A DNA stretch of 11,875 nt from JALOAP01 sp964632355 (GTDB lineage Bacteria; Chloroflexota; Dehalococcoidia; Tepidiformales; Tepidiformaceae). Under the pieces are notes generated by a model, which was not told where the DNA came from, made no database searches, and saw only the letters and a program-made list of their open reading frames with translations. Below are positions 1-6,285 of the stretch, one piece after another. Position 1 is the first letter of the stretch; each line of letters begins with the position of its first letter. Location: the NCBI GenBank assembly GCA_964632355.1, contig CAZWBW010000085.1:1-11875 (forward strand), written 5' to 3'. The translations under genes were made by a program, and so were the position numbers.

Positions 1-12
1 CGCTGTTGGCTT

Positions 13-30
13 CGACTAGCGGGCTAGTCG
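13..30. repeat. Perfect 8-bp-arm palindrome overlapping a stop codon
   Basis: CGACTAGC at 13-20 and GCTAGTCG at 23-30 are exact reverse complements separated by GG. The minus-strand stop codon (TAG, 24-26) lies in one arm. No T-run follows on the minus strand within the available 12 bases, so a classic intrinsic terminator is not shown. It could be an mRNA 3'-end hairpin or a protein-binding site. The window edge prevents a better judgement. Confidence 0.5.
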
Positions 31-953
31 GCGCTGGGCTGGCGGGCGGGTTCGCGGGTGGTGTGCGTTGTGCCGGAAAGGGCCATGCGGATGGCTTCGC
101 GCGGGCCGGGCAGCCAATCGCGGTTTCGCAGGTAGAAGATGGTGACCGGCACGGAAACGGAGACGGCGATGAGGGCGACGCTGATGCCGCGAGCCGTCCA
201 CGAGCTATCGAACGAGTCTCCGAAGCCGACCACGACGCTGGTCGGGACGATGGAACCGAGGAACACGAGCAAGGCGAACAGCCGGAACGACATGTTCGTG
301 AGCCCGGCGGCATAGGCGGCGAAGTCGAACGAGACGGGCATCATGCGCCACCAGAACACGAGCTGTGGTCCCATGTCCTGCGCAATCTGGTCGATGCGGG
401 CGGCGGCATCGTTGCCGACGAGCCGTGGGATGAACTGCCGGCCGAACCGGCGGGAGATGGCGAAGATGATCATCGAACCGATGAGCTGGCCGATGATCGA
501 ATAAACGACGCCCAGGAAGGTGCCCCACGCGATGCCCGCGGCGATCATGAACGGCGGGTTGGGGATGGGCGCGAACACCATCGCGGCGGCGAGCACCGCG
601 ATGAGGAGGATCGGGCCCCAGATGCCGAGGCCGTCGATCCATTCGCGGACGTCTTCCGCGCGGACGTCGCCGATCATGAGTTCAAGGATGATGAGTGCGC
701 CGGCGCCGCCCATGGCGACGATGCCGAGGACGCGCCTTCGCACCACTGGATGGCGCAATAGGGGTGTCCCGGGCGGGATTTGCCGCGGGGTTTTGCGCCC
801 ATTGAGGAAGTCGCCGAATTCTCCCCAGACGACGTAGGCGGTGACGATACCGAGGCCGCCGGCGATTCCTTTGCTGTGGAGCATCAGGTAGGCGCCACCG
901 CCAACGATGAGTCCGCAAAGGATCCCCAGGACCGCGGCCAGCTTCCCTCGCAT
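24..953 (-). CDS. TVP38/TMEM64-family (VTT domain) integral membrane protein
   Basis: This 309-residue protein has the hallmarks of the SNARE-associated/VTT family (PF09335; DedA/TVP38/TMEM64). Hydrophobic segments are visible at about 4-24, 74-94, 113-140, 145-168, 225-245 and 256-275. The conserved core runs from about 113 to 245. It contains the re-entrant-loop Pro cluster PIPNPPF (129-135), the Gly-rich GTFLGVVYSIIGQLIGS (144-160), the basic RRFGR turn (168-172), an Arg in RMMPV (203-207) and the typical YAAGL (214-218). Family members are thought to act in lipid scrambling or membrane homeostasis; the substrate here cannot be read. The N-terminal 70 residues, with one or two extra membrane segments, are longer than in minimal members. 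The ATG at 953 has only a weak purine-rich site (CGGAAC) upstream. The gene is divergent from the phosphotransferase gene, 147 bp away. The stop codon lies inside a palindrome. Family is confident; role is unknown. Confidence 0.88.
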   Translation of the reverse strand: MRGKLAAVLGILCGLIVGGGAYLMLHSKGIAGGLGIVTAYVVWGEFGDFLNGRKTPRQIPPGTPLLRHPVVRRRVLGIVAMGGAGALIILELMIGDVRAEDVREWIDGLGIWGPILLIAVLAAAMVFAPIPNPPFMIAAGIAWGTFLGVVYSIIGQLIGSMIIFAISRRFGRQFIPRLVGNDAAARIDQIAQDMGPQLVFWWRMMPVSFDFAAYAAGLTNMSFRLFALLVFLGSIVPTSVVVGFGDSFDSSWTARGISVALIAVSVSVPVTIFYLRNRDWLPGPREAIRMALSGTTHTTREPARQPSAD

Positions 954-1100
954 GCGTTCCGATTGTAGGTGCAGGGACGGGGCGAGGACACCCGGCCCGT
1001 AAGGAGGCTTTCTCGGTTTGGGCCAGATGTGCGGAGATTGCAGACCGTGCTAGACTGCCGACCTTACGGGAAGTAGAACCGTTCAAGGGAGGGGAGTTGC
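954..1100. promoter_or_regulatory. Divergent intergenic region with candidate extended -10
   Basis: This 147-bp region separates the minus-strand VTT gene from the plus-strand kinase operon, so it should carry both promoters. On the plus strand TGCTAGACT (1048-1056) resembles an extended -10 element (TG-N-TANNNT), 44 bp before the start codon. No good -35 is placed at 16-18 bp upstream. The ribosome-binding site AAGGGAGGGG (1085-1094) sits 6 nt before the ATG. I could not place a convincing promoter for the minus-strand gene. Confidence 0.35.
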
Positions 1101-2165
1101 ATGCGGGAGCAACTCGTAATGGTCCTTCGGCGGCAATGGCCCGACGCCGAAGCGATCGAGATCGAAGATTTCATGGCGATCACGGGCGGGTATTCGCAGG
1201 AGACGTACCGGTTCGACGCGTGTATCCGGCGCAACGGGCAGGAAGAACGGCTGCCGCTCATCCTGCGAAAGAACCCGCCGCTCGAATCGGACATCCTGCC
1301 GACGAGCCGGGAGTCGGAGCACAACCTGCTCTGCCGGCTTCGCGAACACACGAGCATCCCGGTTTCGGTCAGCTACTGCTTCGAATCCGACCCGGCGACC
1401 CTGGGGGCGCCGTGGATGATCATCGAACGGGTGCGCGGGAGCGGGCAGGTTTCGGACCTCTTTAATGGAGGCCCGGCGGCGGACCAGGCGGAGGCCGTGG
1501 CCACGCAGCTCTGCGAGAAGCTTGCGGAATTGCACATGACCGACCCGGCGAAGCTGAACCCGGACGGGTCGCTGAACGACCCGCGCGGCGCGGGCATCGA
1601 TGTGTCTTCGTGGGACCGGTACATGGAGACCACGTTCGACTACTTCATCCGCGGGTACGAAGACAGCGCGTTTAGCCCGCTGCCGAATGTGCTCGACACC
1701 TACTACGAAATTCGCCGGCGCAAGCCGCGTCCACTGCCGCTGCGGGTGGTCCATGGCGACTTCAACCCGGCGAACCTCCTGTACGAAAACGGGGAGCTGA
1801 CGGCGATCATCGACTGGGAGAACTGCCACATCGGCGACCCGCGCGAGGACCTCGGCTGGCTGAAGCACATGGACCTGCTGAGCAACACCGACCTGTTCGG
1901 CGCGGTGAAGGAGGATGGCGGGTTCCTGGGGCATTACAACAAGATCACCGGCTTCGACGTGACGGAGGAGGAACTGGAGTACTTCCGGCTCGTTGGTTCG
2001 TCGAACATCGCCGTACCGGTGCTTTCGGCGGTGAAGAAGCGGGTAGACCGGCAACACACGGAGCTGATGCACCTCTACCTGATGCAGCCAATCCTGGTTT
2101 CGGCGCTTTCGTGGGCACAGATGACGGGCTATCCGCTGGCGCCCGCCACCGCGGGGGGAGAGTAA
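1101..2165 (+). CDS. APH-family phosphotransferase (aminoglycoside phosphotransferase-like kinase fold)
   Basis: A 354-residue protein of the APH/choline-kinase-like fold (PF01636). The N-lobe has a glycine loop region GGYSQETY (29-36) and the presumed ATP-lysine strand LILRKNPP (53-60, K57), then an acidic helix with E71. The catalytic loop is VVHGDFNPANLLY (216-228), with catalytic Asp D220 and metal ligand N225. The DFG-equivalent is IIDWE (236-240, D238), followed by the usual GDPREDLGW. Members of this subgroup often sit beside acyl-CoA dehydrogenase genes or resemble the ACAD10/11 kinase domain, where the substrate is a hydroxylated acyl chain; antibiotic resistance should not be assumed. 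The ATG at 1101 is chosen because a strong SD (AAGGGAGGGG) ends 6 nt upstream. The next gene starts 1 nt after the stop, indicating translational coupling. Substrate unknown. Confidence 0.9.
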   Translation: MREQLVMVLRRQWPDAEAIEIEDFMAITGGYSQETYRFDACIRRNGQEERLPLILRKNPPLESDILPTSRESEHNLLCRLREHTSIPVSVSYCFESDPATLGAPWMIIERVRGSGQVSDLFNGGPAADQAEAVATQLCEKLAELHMTDPAKLNPDGSLNDPRGAGIDVSSWDRYMETTFDYFIRGYEDSAFSPLPNVLDTYYEIRRRKPRPLPLRVVHGDFNPANLLYENGELTAIIDWENCHIGDPREDLGWLKHMDLLSNTDLFGAVKEDGGFLGHYNKITGFDVTEEELEYFRLVGSSNIAVPVLSAVKKRVDRQHTELMHLYLMQPILVSALSWAQMTGYPLAPATAGGE

Positions 2166-2166
2166 C

Positions 2167-2673
2167 GTGTATACCTCACCGAGTACCGATGACCTGCTCG
2201 AGGGCGTCATTATTGCGCTGGAGCGCGACATCATGCCGGAATGCACGAGCCAGAGGGCGCAGGTGGCGGTGGTGATGGCGCAGGCGGTGCTGCAGATGGC
2301 CCGCCAGATGATCCCGGTGCAACTCCAGTACATGTGCGAAGAGCACAACCAGATGGCGGCGCTCTTCCGCGAAATCGGCGAGCTCATCGGCGAGTCGCCC
2401 GGCCCCGAGGCCGACCGGCTGCGCGAACTGGCCGCGAAGTACGGCAGCCGCCCGGCCTTCCCCGTGATTCCCTCGACGCAGGAGGTGGTCGAAGGCCACA
2501 AGGAGCTCACGCAAGGGCTCGTCGACGCCATTCGCGATCTCGACGTGCTCATCGCGCAGGGCAACGAGAACGCGAGACAGGCGCTGCTCCGGTTCCGCGA
2601 GAACTTCGGCCCCCGTGTGGCACGCGACTTCGCGACGATGGTGGTCGGCGCGGGTCTGGCGGGCCGCGGCTAG
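2167..2673 (+). CDS. DUF6285-like small helical protein, partner of the upstream kinase
   Basis: A 168-residue, largely helical soluble protein with no signal peptide or membrane segment. The N-terminus (SPSTDDLLEGVIIALERDIMP, residues about 4-24) matches the pattern I associate with DUF6285 proteins: a Pro/Ser, then LL..V...L...I.P. That family is usually encoded directly after APH-type phosphotransferases that accompany acyl-CoA dehydrogenases. The match is from memory of the pattern, not a search. The start is a GTG 1 nt after the kinase stop. Its SD-like GGGGGAG (2155-2161) lies within the end of the kinase gene, so translation is probably coupled. The tight pairing suggests a regulator or accessory subunit of the kinase (inference). 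An HGF/FGPRVARDF-like C-terminal region (about 149-158) has no function I recognise. A hairpin follows before the next gene. Confidence 0.75.
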   Translation: MYTSPSTDDLLEGVIIALERDIMPECTSQRAQVAVVMAQAVLQMARQMIPVQLQYMCEEHNQMAALFREIGELIGESPGPEADRLRELAAKYGSRPAFPVIPSTQEVVEGHKELTQGLVDAIRDLDVLIAQGNENARQALLRFRENFGPRVARDFATMVVGAGLAGRG

Positions 2674-2686
2674 CGAACCGGGTTCG
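2674..2686 (+). repeat. Short palindrome after the DUF6285-like gene
   Basis: CGAACC (2674-2679) and GGTTCG (2681-2686) are exact reverse complements around one G, immediately after the stop codon at 2671-2673. It is too short and tight to be a strong terminator by itself, but it adds to the next hairpin. Confidence 0.3.
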
Positions 2687-2698
2687 ACAAGCCTGCTG

Positions 2699-2721
2699 TT
2701 GCATCGGACACCCCGGTGCAA
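2699..2721 (+). terminator. Intra-operon hairpin (attenuator or weak terminator)
   Basis: TTGCATCGG (2699-2707) pairs with CCGGTGCAA (2713-2721) through nine pairs, one of them U-G, around a five-base loop ACACC. The following bases are TCTTCGGG, so there is no clear U-tract. It lies between the DUF6285-like and epoxide hydrolase genes and ends just before the latter's SD. It could reduce read-through or mark an RNA-processing site. It also covers the possible upstream GTG at 2716, arguing against that codon as the start. Confidence 0.35.
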
Positions 2722-2739
2722 TCTTCGGGAGGGGTACAC

Positions 2740-3708
2740 GTGGCCATCGAAATCAATCACCGGTTCGTGGAAACGAACGGCATCCGCATGCACATCGCCG
2801 AAGCGGGCGAGGGCCCGCTGGTGGTGCTGTGTCACGGGTTCCCGGAGTCGTGGTATTCGTGGCGGCACCAGATCACGGCGCTGGCCGAGGCGGGCTACCA
2901 CGTCGTCGCGCCCGACCTGCGCGGCTACGGCCAGACCGACGCGCCGGAGGACATCGCGGCCTACACGCAGCTGCATCTCGTGGGCGACATCGTGGGGCTG
3001 CTCGATGCGCTGGGCGCAGAACGGGCCGTCATCGCGGGGCACGATTGGGGCGCCCCCGTGGCGTGGAACTCGGCGCTCATGCGGCCCGACCGCTTCCCGG
3101 CCGTCATCGCGCTTTCGGTGCCCTACACGCCGCGCGGGCCCATTCGCCCGACCGACGGGATGAAGGCGGCGGCCGGCGAGAACTTCTTCTACATCCTCTA
3201 CTTCCAGGAGCCGGGCAAGGCCGAGGCGGAGCTCGAAGCGGACGTTCGCCGAACGCTGCGGATGTTCAACTACTCGGCTTCGGGCGATGCGCCGCGGGGT
3301 TCGGTGTTCCGGCCGATGCCGAAGGACCGCAAGTTCCTCGACTGGTGCGTCGACCCCGGCGAGGACTGGAACACGTGGCTCAAGCCGGAGGAGCTCGACT
3401 TCTACGTCAGCGAATTCGAACGCACAGGCTTCCGCGGCGGGCTGAACTGGTACCGCAACGTCGACCGCACGTGGGAGCTGATGGCGGCGTTCGATGGGGC
3501 GAAGATCCAGGTCCCGGCGCTGTTCATCGCGGGCGACCGCGACGGTGTGGTGGCGGCGAACCCGGCGGCGGTCCAGAACCTGGAGACGCACGTGCCGAAC
3601 CTGCGCGAGACGGTGATGCTGCCCGGGTGTGGCCACTGGACACAGCAGGAACGCCCGGCCGAGGTGACGGAGGCGATGCTGCGGTTCCTGCGGGAGGTGG
3701 AGTGGTAG
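2740..3708 (+). CDS. Alpha/beta-hydrolase-fold epoxide hydrolase-like enzyme
   Basis: A 322-residue alpha/beta hydrolase of the soluble epoxide hydrolase/haloalkane dehalogenase superfamily, with all catalytic elements visible. The oxyanion-hole motif is HGFP (32-35), the nucleophile is D102 in GHDWGAP (100-106), the acid is probably D268 in AGDRD (264-268) and the base is H299 in GCGHW (297-301). The cap carries two tyrosines expected for epoxide opening: Y154 in YFQEPG and Y238 in NWYRN. These, and the HDWG context, favour epoxide hydrolase over dehalogenase (which would have a halide-binding Trp in HDWG too, but not the cap tyrosine pair). It converts epoxides to vicinal diols in the cytoplasm; substrate unknown. 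GTG at 2740 is preferred over GTG at 2716 because GGGAGGGG (2727-2734) gives an SD with 5-nt spacing. Probably third gene of the kinase operon. Confidence 0.9.
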   Translation: MAIEINHRFVETNGIRMHIAEAGEGPLVVLCHGFPESWYSWRHQITALAEAGYHVVAPDLRGYGQTDAPEDIAAYTQLHLVGDIVGLLDALGAERAVIAGHDWGAPVAWNSALMRPDRFPAVIALSVPYTPRGPIRPTDGMKAAAGENFFYILYFQEPGKAEAELEADVRRTLRMFNYSASGDAPRGSVFRPMPKDRKFLDWCVDPGEDWNTWLKPEELDFYVSEFERTGFRGGLNWYRNVDRTWELMAAFDGAKIQVPALFIAGDRDGVVAANPAAVQNLETHVPNLRETVMLPGCGHWTQQERPAEVTEAMLRFLREVEW

Positions 3709-3747
3709 CGAGGGGGTGGCGGCCGGCCTTCGGGTGCTGGTGGTGCG

Positions 3748-3768
3748 TGCGTAGTTCGTAGTGCTCGG
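3748..3768 (+). repeat. Short run of degenerate 7-bp units
   Basis: Three consecutive 7-mers, TGCGTAG, TTCGTAG and TGCTCGG, begin 40 bp after the epoxide hydrolase stop. The first two differ at two positions. Only three units are present, so chance is possible, but a longer heptad array of different sequence occurs at 6174-6229. Confidence 0.35.
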
Positions 3769-3783
3769 CTGCCCTCATCCGGC

Positions 3784-3808
3784 ATGAGGTGACCCGATAG
3801 CCGACAGC
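3784..3808 (+). repeat. 25-bp dispersed repeat, copy 1
   Basis: The reverse complement of this segment matches 6211-6235 at 24 of 25 positions; the single difference is at the T/C in the CGGGTYACC part. It includes CCCGATAGCCGACAGC, i.e. heptads of the array described at 6174-6229 read on the other strand. It lies 75 bp after the epoxide hydrolase stop and, relative to that gene, has the same orientation as copy 2 relative to the dCache receptor gene. Flanking bases show looser similarity (CCGGATG next to one copy and CCGGACCGATG next to the other). Confidence 0.75.
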
Positions 3809-3829
3809 CCACCGGTCCCGCGGCCGCGA

Positions 3830-3849
3830 GGGAGCGCCCTACCGCTCCC
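3830..3849. terminator. Hairpin in the convergent intergenic region
   Basis: GGGAGCG (3830-3836) and CGCTCCC (3843-3849) form a perfect seven-pair stem with a six-base loop CCCTAC. It lies 122 bp after the epoxide hydrolase stop. No T-run follows, so termination is only a suggestion; it may be structure in the 3' untranslated region. Confidence 0.35.
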
Positions 3850-3903
3850 CACGCTCCTTCGCCCCGGTACCAGGCGCAACCACCGATACCGGAAACACCC
3901 GAA

Positions 3904-3935
3904 CCCCTTCTCCCGCACCGGTGCGGAAGAAGGGG
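3904..3935. terminator. Strong inverted repeat, likely bidirectional terminator
   Basis: This 32-bp inverted repeat has arms CCCCTTCT, one mismatch, then the perfect 14-bp palindrome CCGCACCGGTGCGG, then AGAAGGGG: 15 of 16 opposed positions pair. It lies 25 bp after the stop of the first chemoreceptor (minus strand) and between convergent genes, so it is well placed to end transcription from both sides. In the minus direction the following bases are TTCGGGTGTTTCC, moderately T-rich. The plus direction is followed by CCGGGG with no T-run. Confidence 0.6.
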
Positions 3936-3960
3936 CCGGGGAAGGTGGGCCGGGGGCCCG

Positions 3961-5958
3961 CTAGGCGAGGCGGAAGCTGCCGGCTGCCTGGGCGAGGCGC
4001 TGGGCGAGGGTGCGCATCTGCGTTGCGGTTGCGGCGAGCTCTTCGGACTGCGCCGAGAGTTCCTGAGTCGAGGCCGACACCTGCTGGGCCGATGCCGACG
4101 TCTGTTCGCTGGTGGCCGAGACCTGGAGCACTACTTCGGACACGCGTGCGGTGCTGCCGGCCATCTCGCTGGCGCTGGCCGCCGACTGCTCGGCCGTGGC
4201 CGCCATCGCTACAGCCGACTCGACGATGCGCTCGGCGCCACTCGAAAGGGACTGGACGTCTGCGGCGATGCGCTCCATCTGCGCGGCCGAGGCTTCGATC
4301 GAGGCGAGGATGTCTTCGAGCGCACGGCCGGCTTCGATGGTTATCTGGCGGCCGCGCTCGACACCTTCGACGCCCGCGGCCATCGACCCGACGGCCTCCT
4401 GTGTGCCGGCCTGCACCTTGGCGATGAGTTCGGCGATCTCCTTCGTGGCCTGGGACGAGCGCTCGGCGAGGGAGCGAACGTTTTCGGCGACGACGGCGAA
4501 GCCCCGTCCCTGTTCGCCGGCGCGGGCGGCCTCGATGGCCGCGTTGAGCGCCAGGAGGTTCGTCTGCGCGGCGATTTCGTCGATGGTCTTCACGATGTCG
4601 CCGATCTGCTGGCCGTATTCGCCGAGCTGGTTCACGGTCTGCTGGCTGCGCAGCGAGGCGTTCGCAATCTCCTCCATCTGGCTGACCACCTGCTCGACGG
4701 CCTCCTGCCCGCGAACCGCTGCGCTGTTCGCCTCCATCGCCGCCTTTGCGACCTGTTCGGAGGCCTGGGCCACGAGGGCGATGCGCTCACCCATGCGGGT
4801 CGCTTCGTCGCGGCTGGACGTGGACGATGCGGCGTTCTCCTGGGCTGCTGCGGCGACCTGCTGCGAACCTGCGGCCACCTTCTCGACTTCGCGAGCCGAT
4901 TCCTGGGAGAGCGACGAGACGCTGACTGCGGCCTGGGTGACTTCGTTGATGGCGGTCGCGATCTGGCCGGTGGCGGCGGCCATCTGGCCGGAGGCATCGT
5001 GGAGCTGGTCGGCGGCCGAGGCGACCGAGCGGGAGTGCTCCTGGACTTCGCTGATCAGCGAGCGGAGGTTGGTGACCATAGCCTCGAGCGCGTTCCCGAG
5101 GGCGTCGTCTTCGCCCCGCGGGCGAATGTTCGCGGTGAGGTCGCCGCTGGCCACTGCTTCGCTGGATGCGACCATTTCGCGCAGGTAGCCGGTCATCTCG
5201 CCGAAGGCGCGGCTGAGGTCGCCGAGCTCGTCCTTCGAGTCGCGTTCGAACTTCACGTTTACGTTGCCGCGGGCGATGGCGGCGGCCGCTCCCGCAGCCT
5301 GGCGGATGGACGCGCTGACGCTGTTGGCGAAGAGGATGGCGCCGCCGATGCCCGCGATGGCCGCCGCCACCGTGAGCCCGACCAGGAAGAGGCGGGTCTG
5401 TTCGGCTGCGTTGTGTGCCCTGTCCTTCTGCGCCTTCGCGAGGTTCGCGTTGTAGGCGGCGAGGCCATCGAGGGCCTCGTTCATCTCGGCGATCTGGCCG
5501 GTGAGGCTCGTCTCGAGGTTCGCGGCTTCGTTCGTTTTGCCGGCCTCGAGGAGTTCGAGTACTTTCATCCGCTCGTCGACGACCCCCTGCACCTTGACGC
5601 GGGCGTCTTCGAACCGGGCACGGTCTTCGGCATCGACGATGGTCTTTTCGTACTCGGCCAGGTCGGACTGGGCCTTGTGGAGAAACGCGCGGGTCTGGTC
5701 GACCAGGACCTGGCGCTGCGTCTCATCGGTAACGAGGAGCGCACCACGCACGTCGCGGGCGCTGGCGATGATGGCGCCCTTGGCCGACTCGGAGTAGCGC
5801 ACGCCGAGCACGTTCTCGTTGTAGAGCCGGTCGCTCCGGTCGACAGCGCTGGAGAGCCCGAACACGCCGACAAGGGCGACGGCGGCCATCAGCGCGGTGA
5901 CAAAGGCGAAGCCGAGGAGTAGTTTCACCCTCAACTTCAGGTCTGAGTACCAACGCAT
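3961..5958 (-). CDS. Methyl-accepting chemotaxis protein with four-helix-bundle-like sensor
   Basis: A 665-residue chemoreceptor. TM1 is about 11-34, after a short basic N-terminus. An all-helical extracytoplasmic region (35-188, with LYNENVLGVRYSESAKGAIIASARDVRG at its start typical of 4HB_MCP/PF12729) precedes TM2 (about 189-213). A HAMP domain (about 210-262, with DELGDLSRAFGEM) is followed by a second HAMP-like half (263-303, with ASGDLTANI). The long coiled-coil signalling domain has its conserved hairpin tip at DEIAAQTNLLALNAAIEAAR to AENVRSLAER (460-500). It should relay ligand or redox signals to CheA/CheW. The tip has AENVRSLAERS rather than the commoner ADEVRKLAERS. The C-terminus (SFRLA) lacks an NWETF-type CheR/CheB tether. 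Start ATG 5958 has SD GGAGGA 7 nt upstream. No che gene is in the window. Confidence 0.95.
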   Translation of the reverse strand: MRWYSDLKLRVKLLLGFAFVTALMAAVALVGVFGLSSAVDRSDRLYNENVLGVRYSESAKGAIIASARDVRGALLVTDETQRQVLVDQTRAFLHKAQSDLAEYEKTIVDAEDRARFEDARVKVQGVVDERMKVLELLEAGKTNEAANLETSLTGQIAEMNEALDGLAAYNANLAKAQKDRAHNAAEQTRLFLVGLTVAAAIAGIGGAILFANSVSASIRQAAGAAAAIARGNVNVKFERDSKDELGDLSRAFGEMTGYLREMVASSEAVASGDLTANIRPRGEDDALGNALEAMVTNLRSLISEVQEHSRSVASAADQLHDASGQMAAATGQIATAINEVTQAAVSVSSLSQESAREVEKVAAGSQQVAAAAQENAASSTSSRDEATRMGERIALVAQASEQVAKAAMEANSAAVRGQEAVEQVVSQMEEIANASLRSQQTVNQLGEYGQQIGDIVKTIDEIAAQTNLLALNAAIEAARAGEQGRGFAVVAENVRSLAERSSQATKEIAELIAKVQAGTQEAVGSMAAGVEGVERGRQITIEAGRALEDILASIEASAAQMERIAADVQSLSSGAERIVESAVAMAATAEQSAASASEMAGSTARVSEVVLQVSATSEQTSASAQQVSASTQELSAQSEELAATATQMRTLAQRLAQAAGSFRLA

Positions 5959-5981
5959 CCAACAGTCCTCCGATGCTGCTT

Positions 5982-6008
5982 GGGTGTCAGCGAAGGTTTC
6001 GACACCGG
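5982..6008 (-). promoter_or_regulatory. Leader hairpin upstream of the 4HB receptor gene
   Basis: On the minus strand GGTGTC and GACACC are exact complements, with an inner CGAA/TTCG pair that competes or nests. The element ends about 24 nt before the start codon and leaves the SD (GGAGGA) free. It may be mRNA leader structure or an operator. No factor can be named. Confidence 0.35.
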
Positions 6009-6090
6009 GAAATGGATTCGGATGCGTTATTCCCCTCCGTACGGGTGGACAATTCCCTGATCCTTCGGCGAAAAGGACAGTCTCTCGGTA

Positions 6091-6150
6091 TCACCATTAG
6101 GGGACAATATGTGTGTGAGTAATGTCAGGATAATATTCGCGGATTATTGT
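6091..6150 (-). promoter_or_regulatory. AT-rich putative promoter region of the 4HB receptor gene
   Basis: Only 23 of 60 bases are G or C, sharply below the surroundings. On the minus strand TATTAT (6130-6135) is five of six to TATAAT; the bases 15-18 upstream (around GGTTTCGC) make a poor -35. A second, weaker possibility is TTACTC, 17 bp, TAATGG. Use of the first would give a leader of about 165 nt. The composition supports a promoter; the exact elements are uncertain. Confidence 0.35.
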
Positions 6151-6173
6151 GCGAAACCGGAAATACGGCGGGC

Positions 6174-6229
6174 CGGCTGTCGGCCGTCGACCAACGGCTG
6201 CCGGCCATCGGCTGTCGGCTATCGGGTTA
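6174..6229 (+). repeat. Degenerate 7-bp tandem repeat array (eight units)
   Basis: Read in register from 6174 the units are CGGCTGT, CGGCCGT, CGACCAA, CGGCTGC, CGGCCAT, CGGCTGT, CGGCTAT and CGGGTTA. Six of the eight follow CGGCYRY (the fourth ends in C). The third and last are degenerate. The spacing never slips. It resembles the short tandemly repeated heptamers known from cyanobacterial intergenic regions in form, not in sequence. It lies about 110-165 bp beyond the dCache receptor stop, after the terminator-like hairpin. Confidence 0.75.
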
Positions 6230-6235
6230 CCTCAT
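6211..6235 (-). repeat. 25-bp dispersed repeat, copy 2
   Basis: This segment is the reverse complement of 3784-3808 at 24 of 25 positions. It overlaps the last two to three heptads of the array and extends into CCTCAT. It lies about 103 bp after the stop of the dCache receptor gene and has the same orientation relative to that gene as copy 1 has to the epoxide hydrolase gene. Confidence 0.75.
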
Positions 6236-6285
6236 CCCCCGGACCGATGCGGCAGTGCGACAGAAGGGGAGTGCGCGCACGAGGA

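Noticed and set aside
1083..2564. A 493-codon minus-strand open frame across the kinase gene
   Set aside because: Shadow of the kinase and DUF6285-like genes, with no domain and typical antisense composition.
2716..2739. Earlier GTG start for the epoxide hydrolase
   Set aside because: It lies inside a hairpin and has no SD, while GTG 2740 has GGGAGGGG at 5-nt spacing; the extra eight residues are not family-like.
2176..3636. A 486-codon minus-strand open frame across the DUF6285-like and epoxide hydrolase genes
   Set aside because: Arg/Val/His-rich shadow translation of two plus-strand genes with intact motifs; no start signal.
2241..3761. A 506-codon plus-strand frame overlapping the DUF6285-like and epoxide hydrolase genes
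   Set aside because: Out-of-frame shadow rich in Gly/Ala/Arg; the genuine frames carry catalytic motifs and SDs.
3784..6235. Inverted 25-bp repeats around the 4HB receptor gene as the ends of a transposable element
   Set aside because: No transposase or recombinase between them, no target duplication seen, and both copies are parts of heptad-type intergenic repeats.
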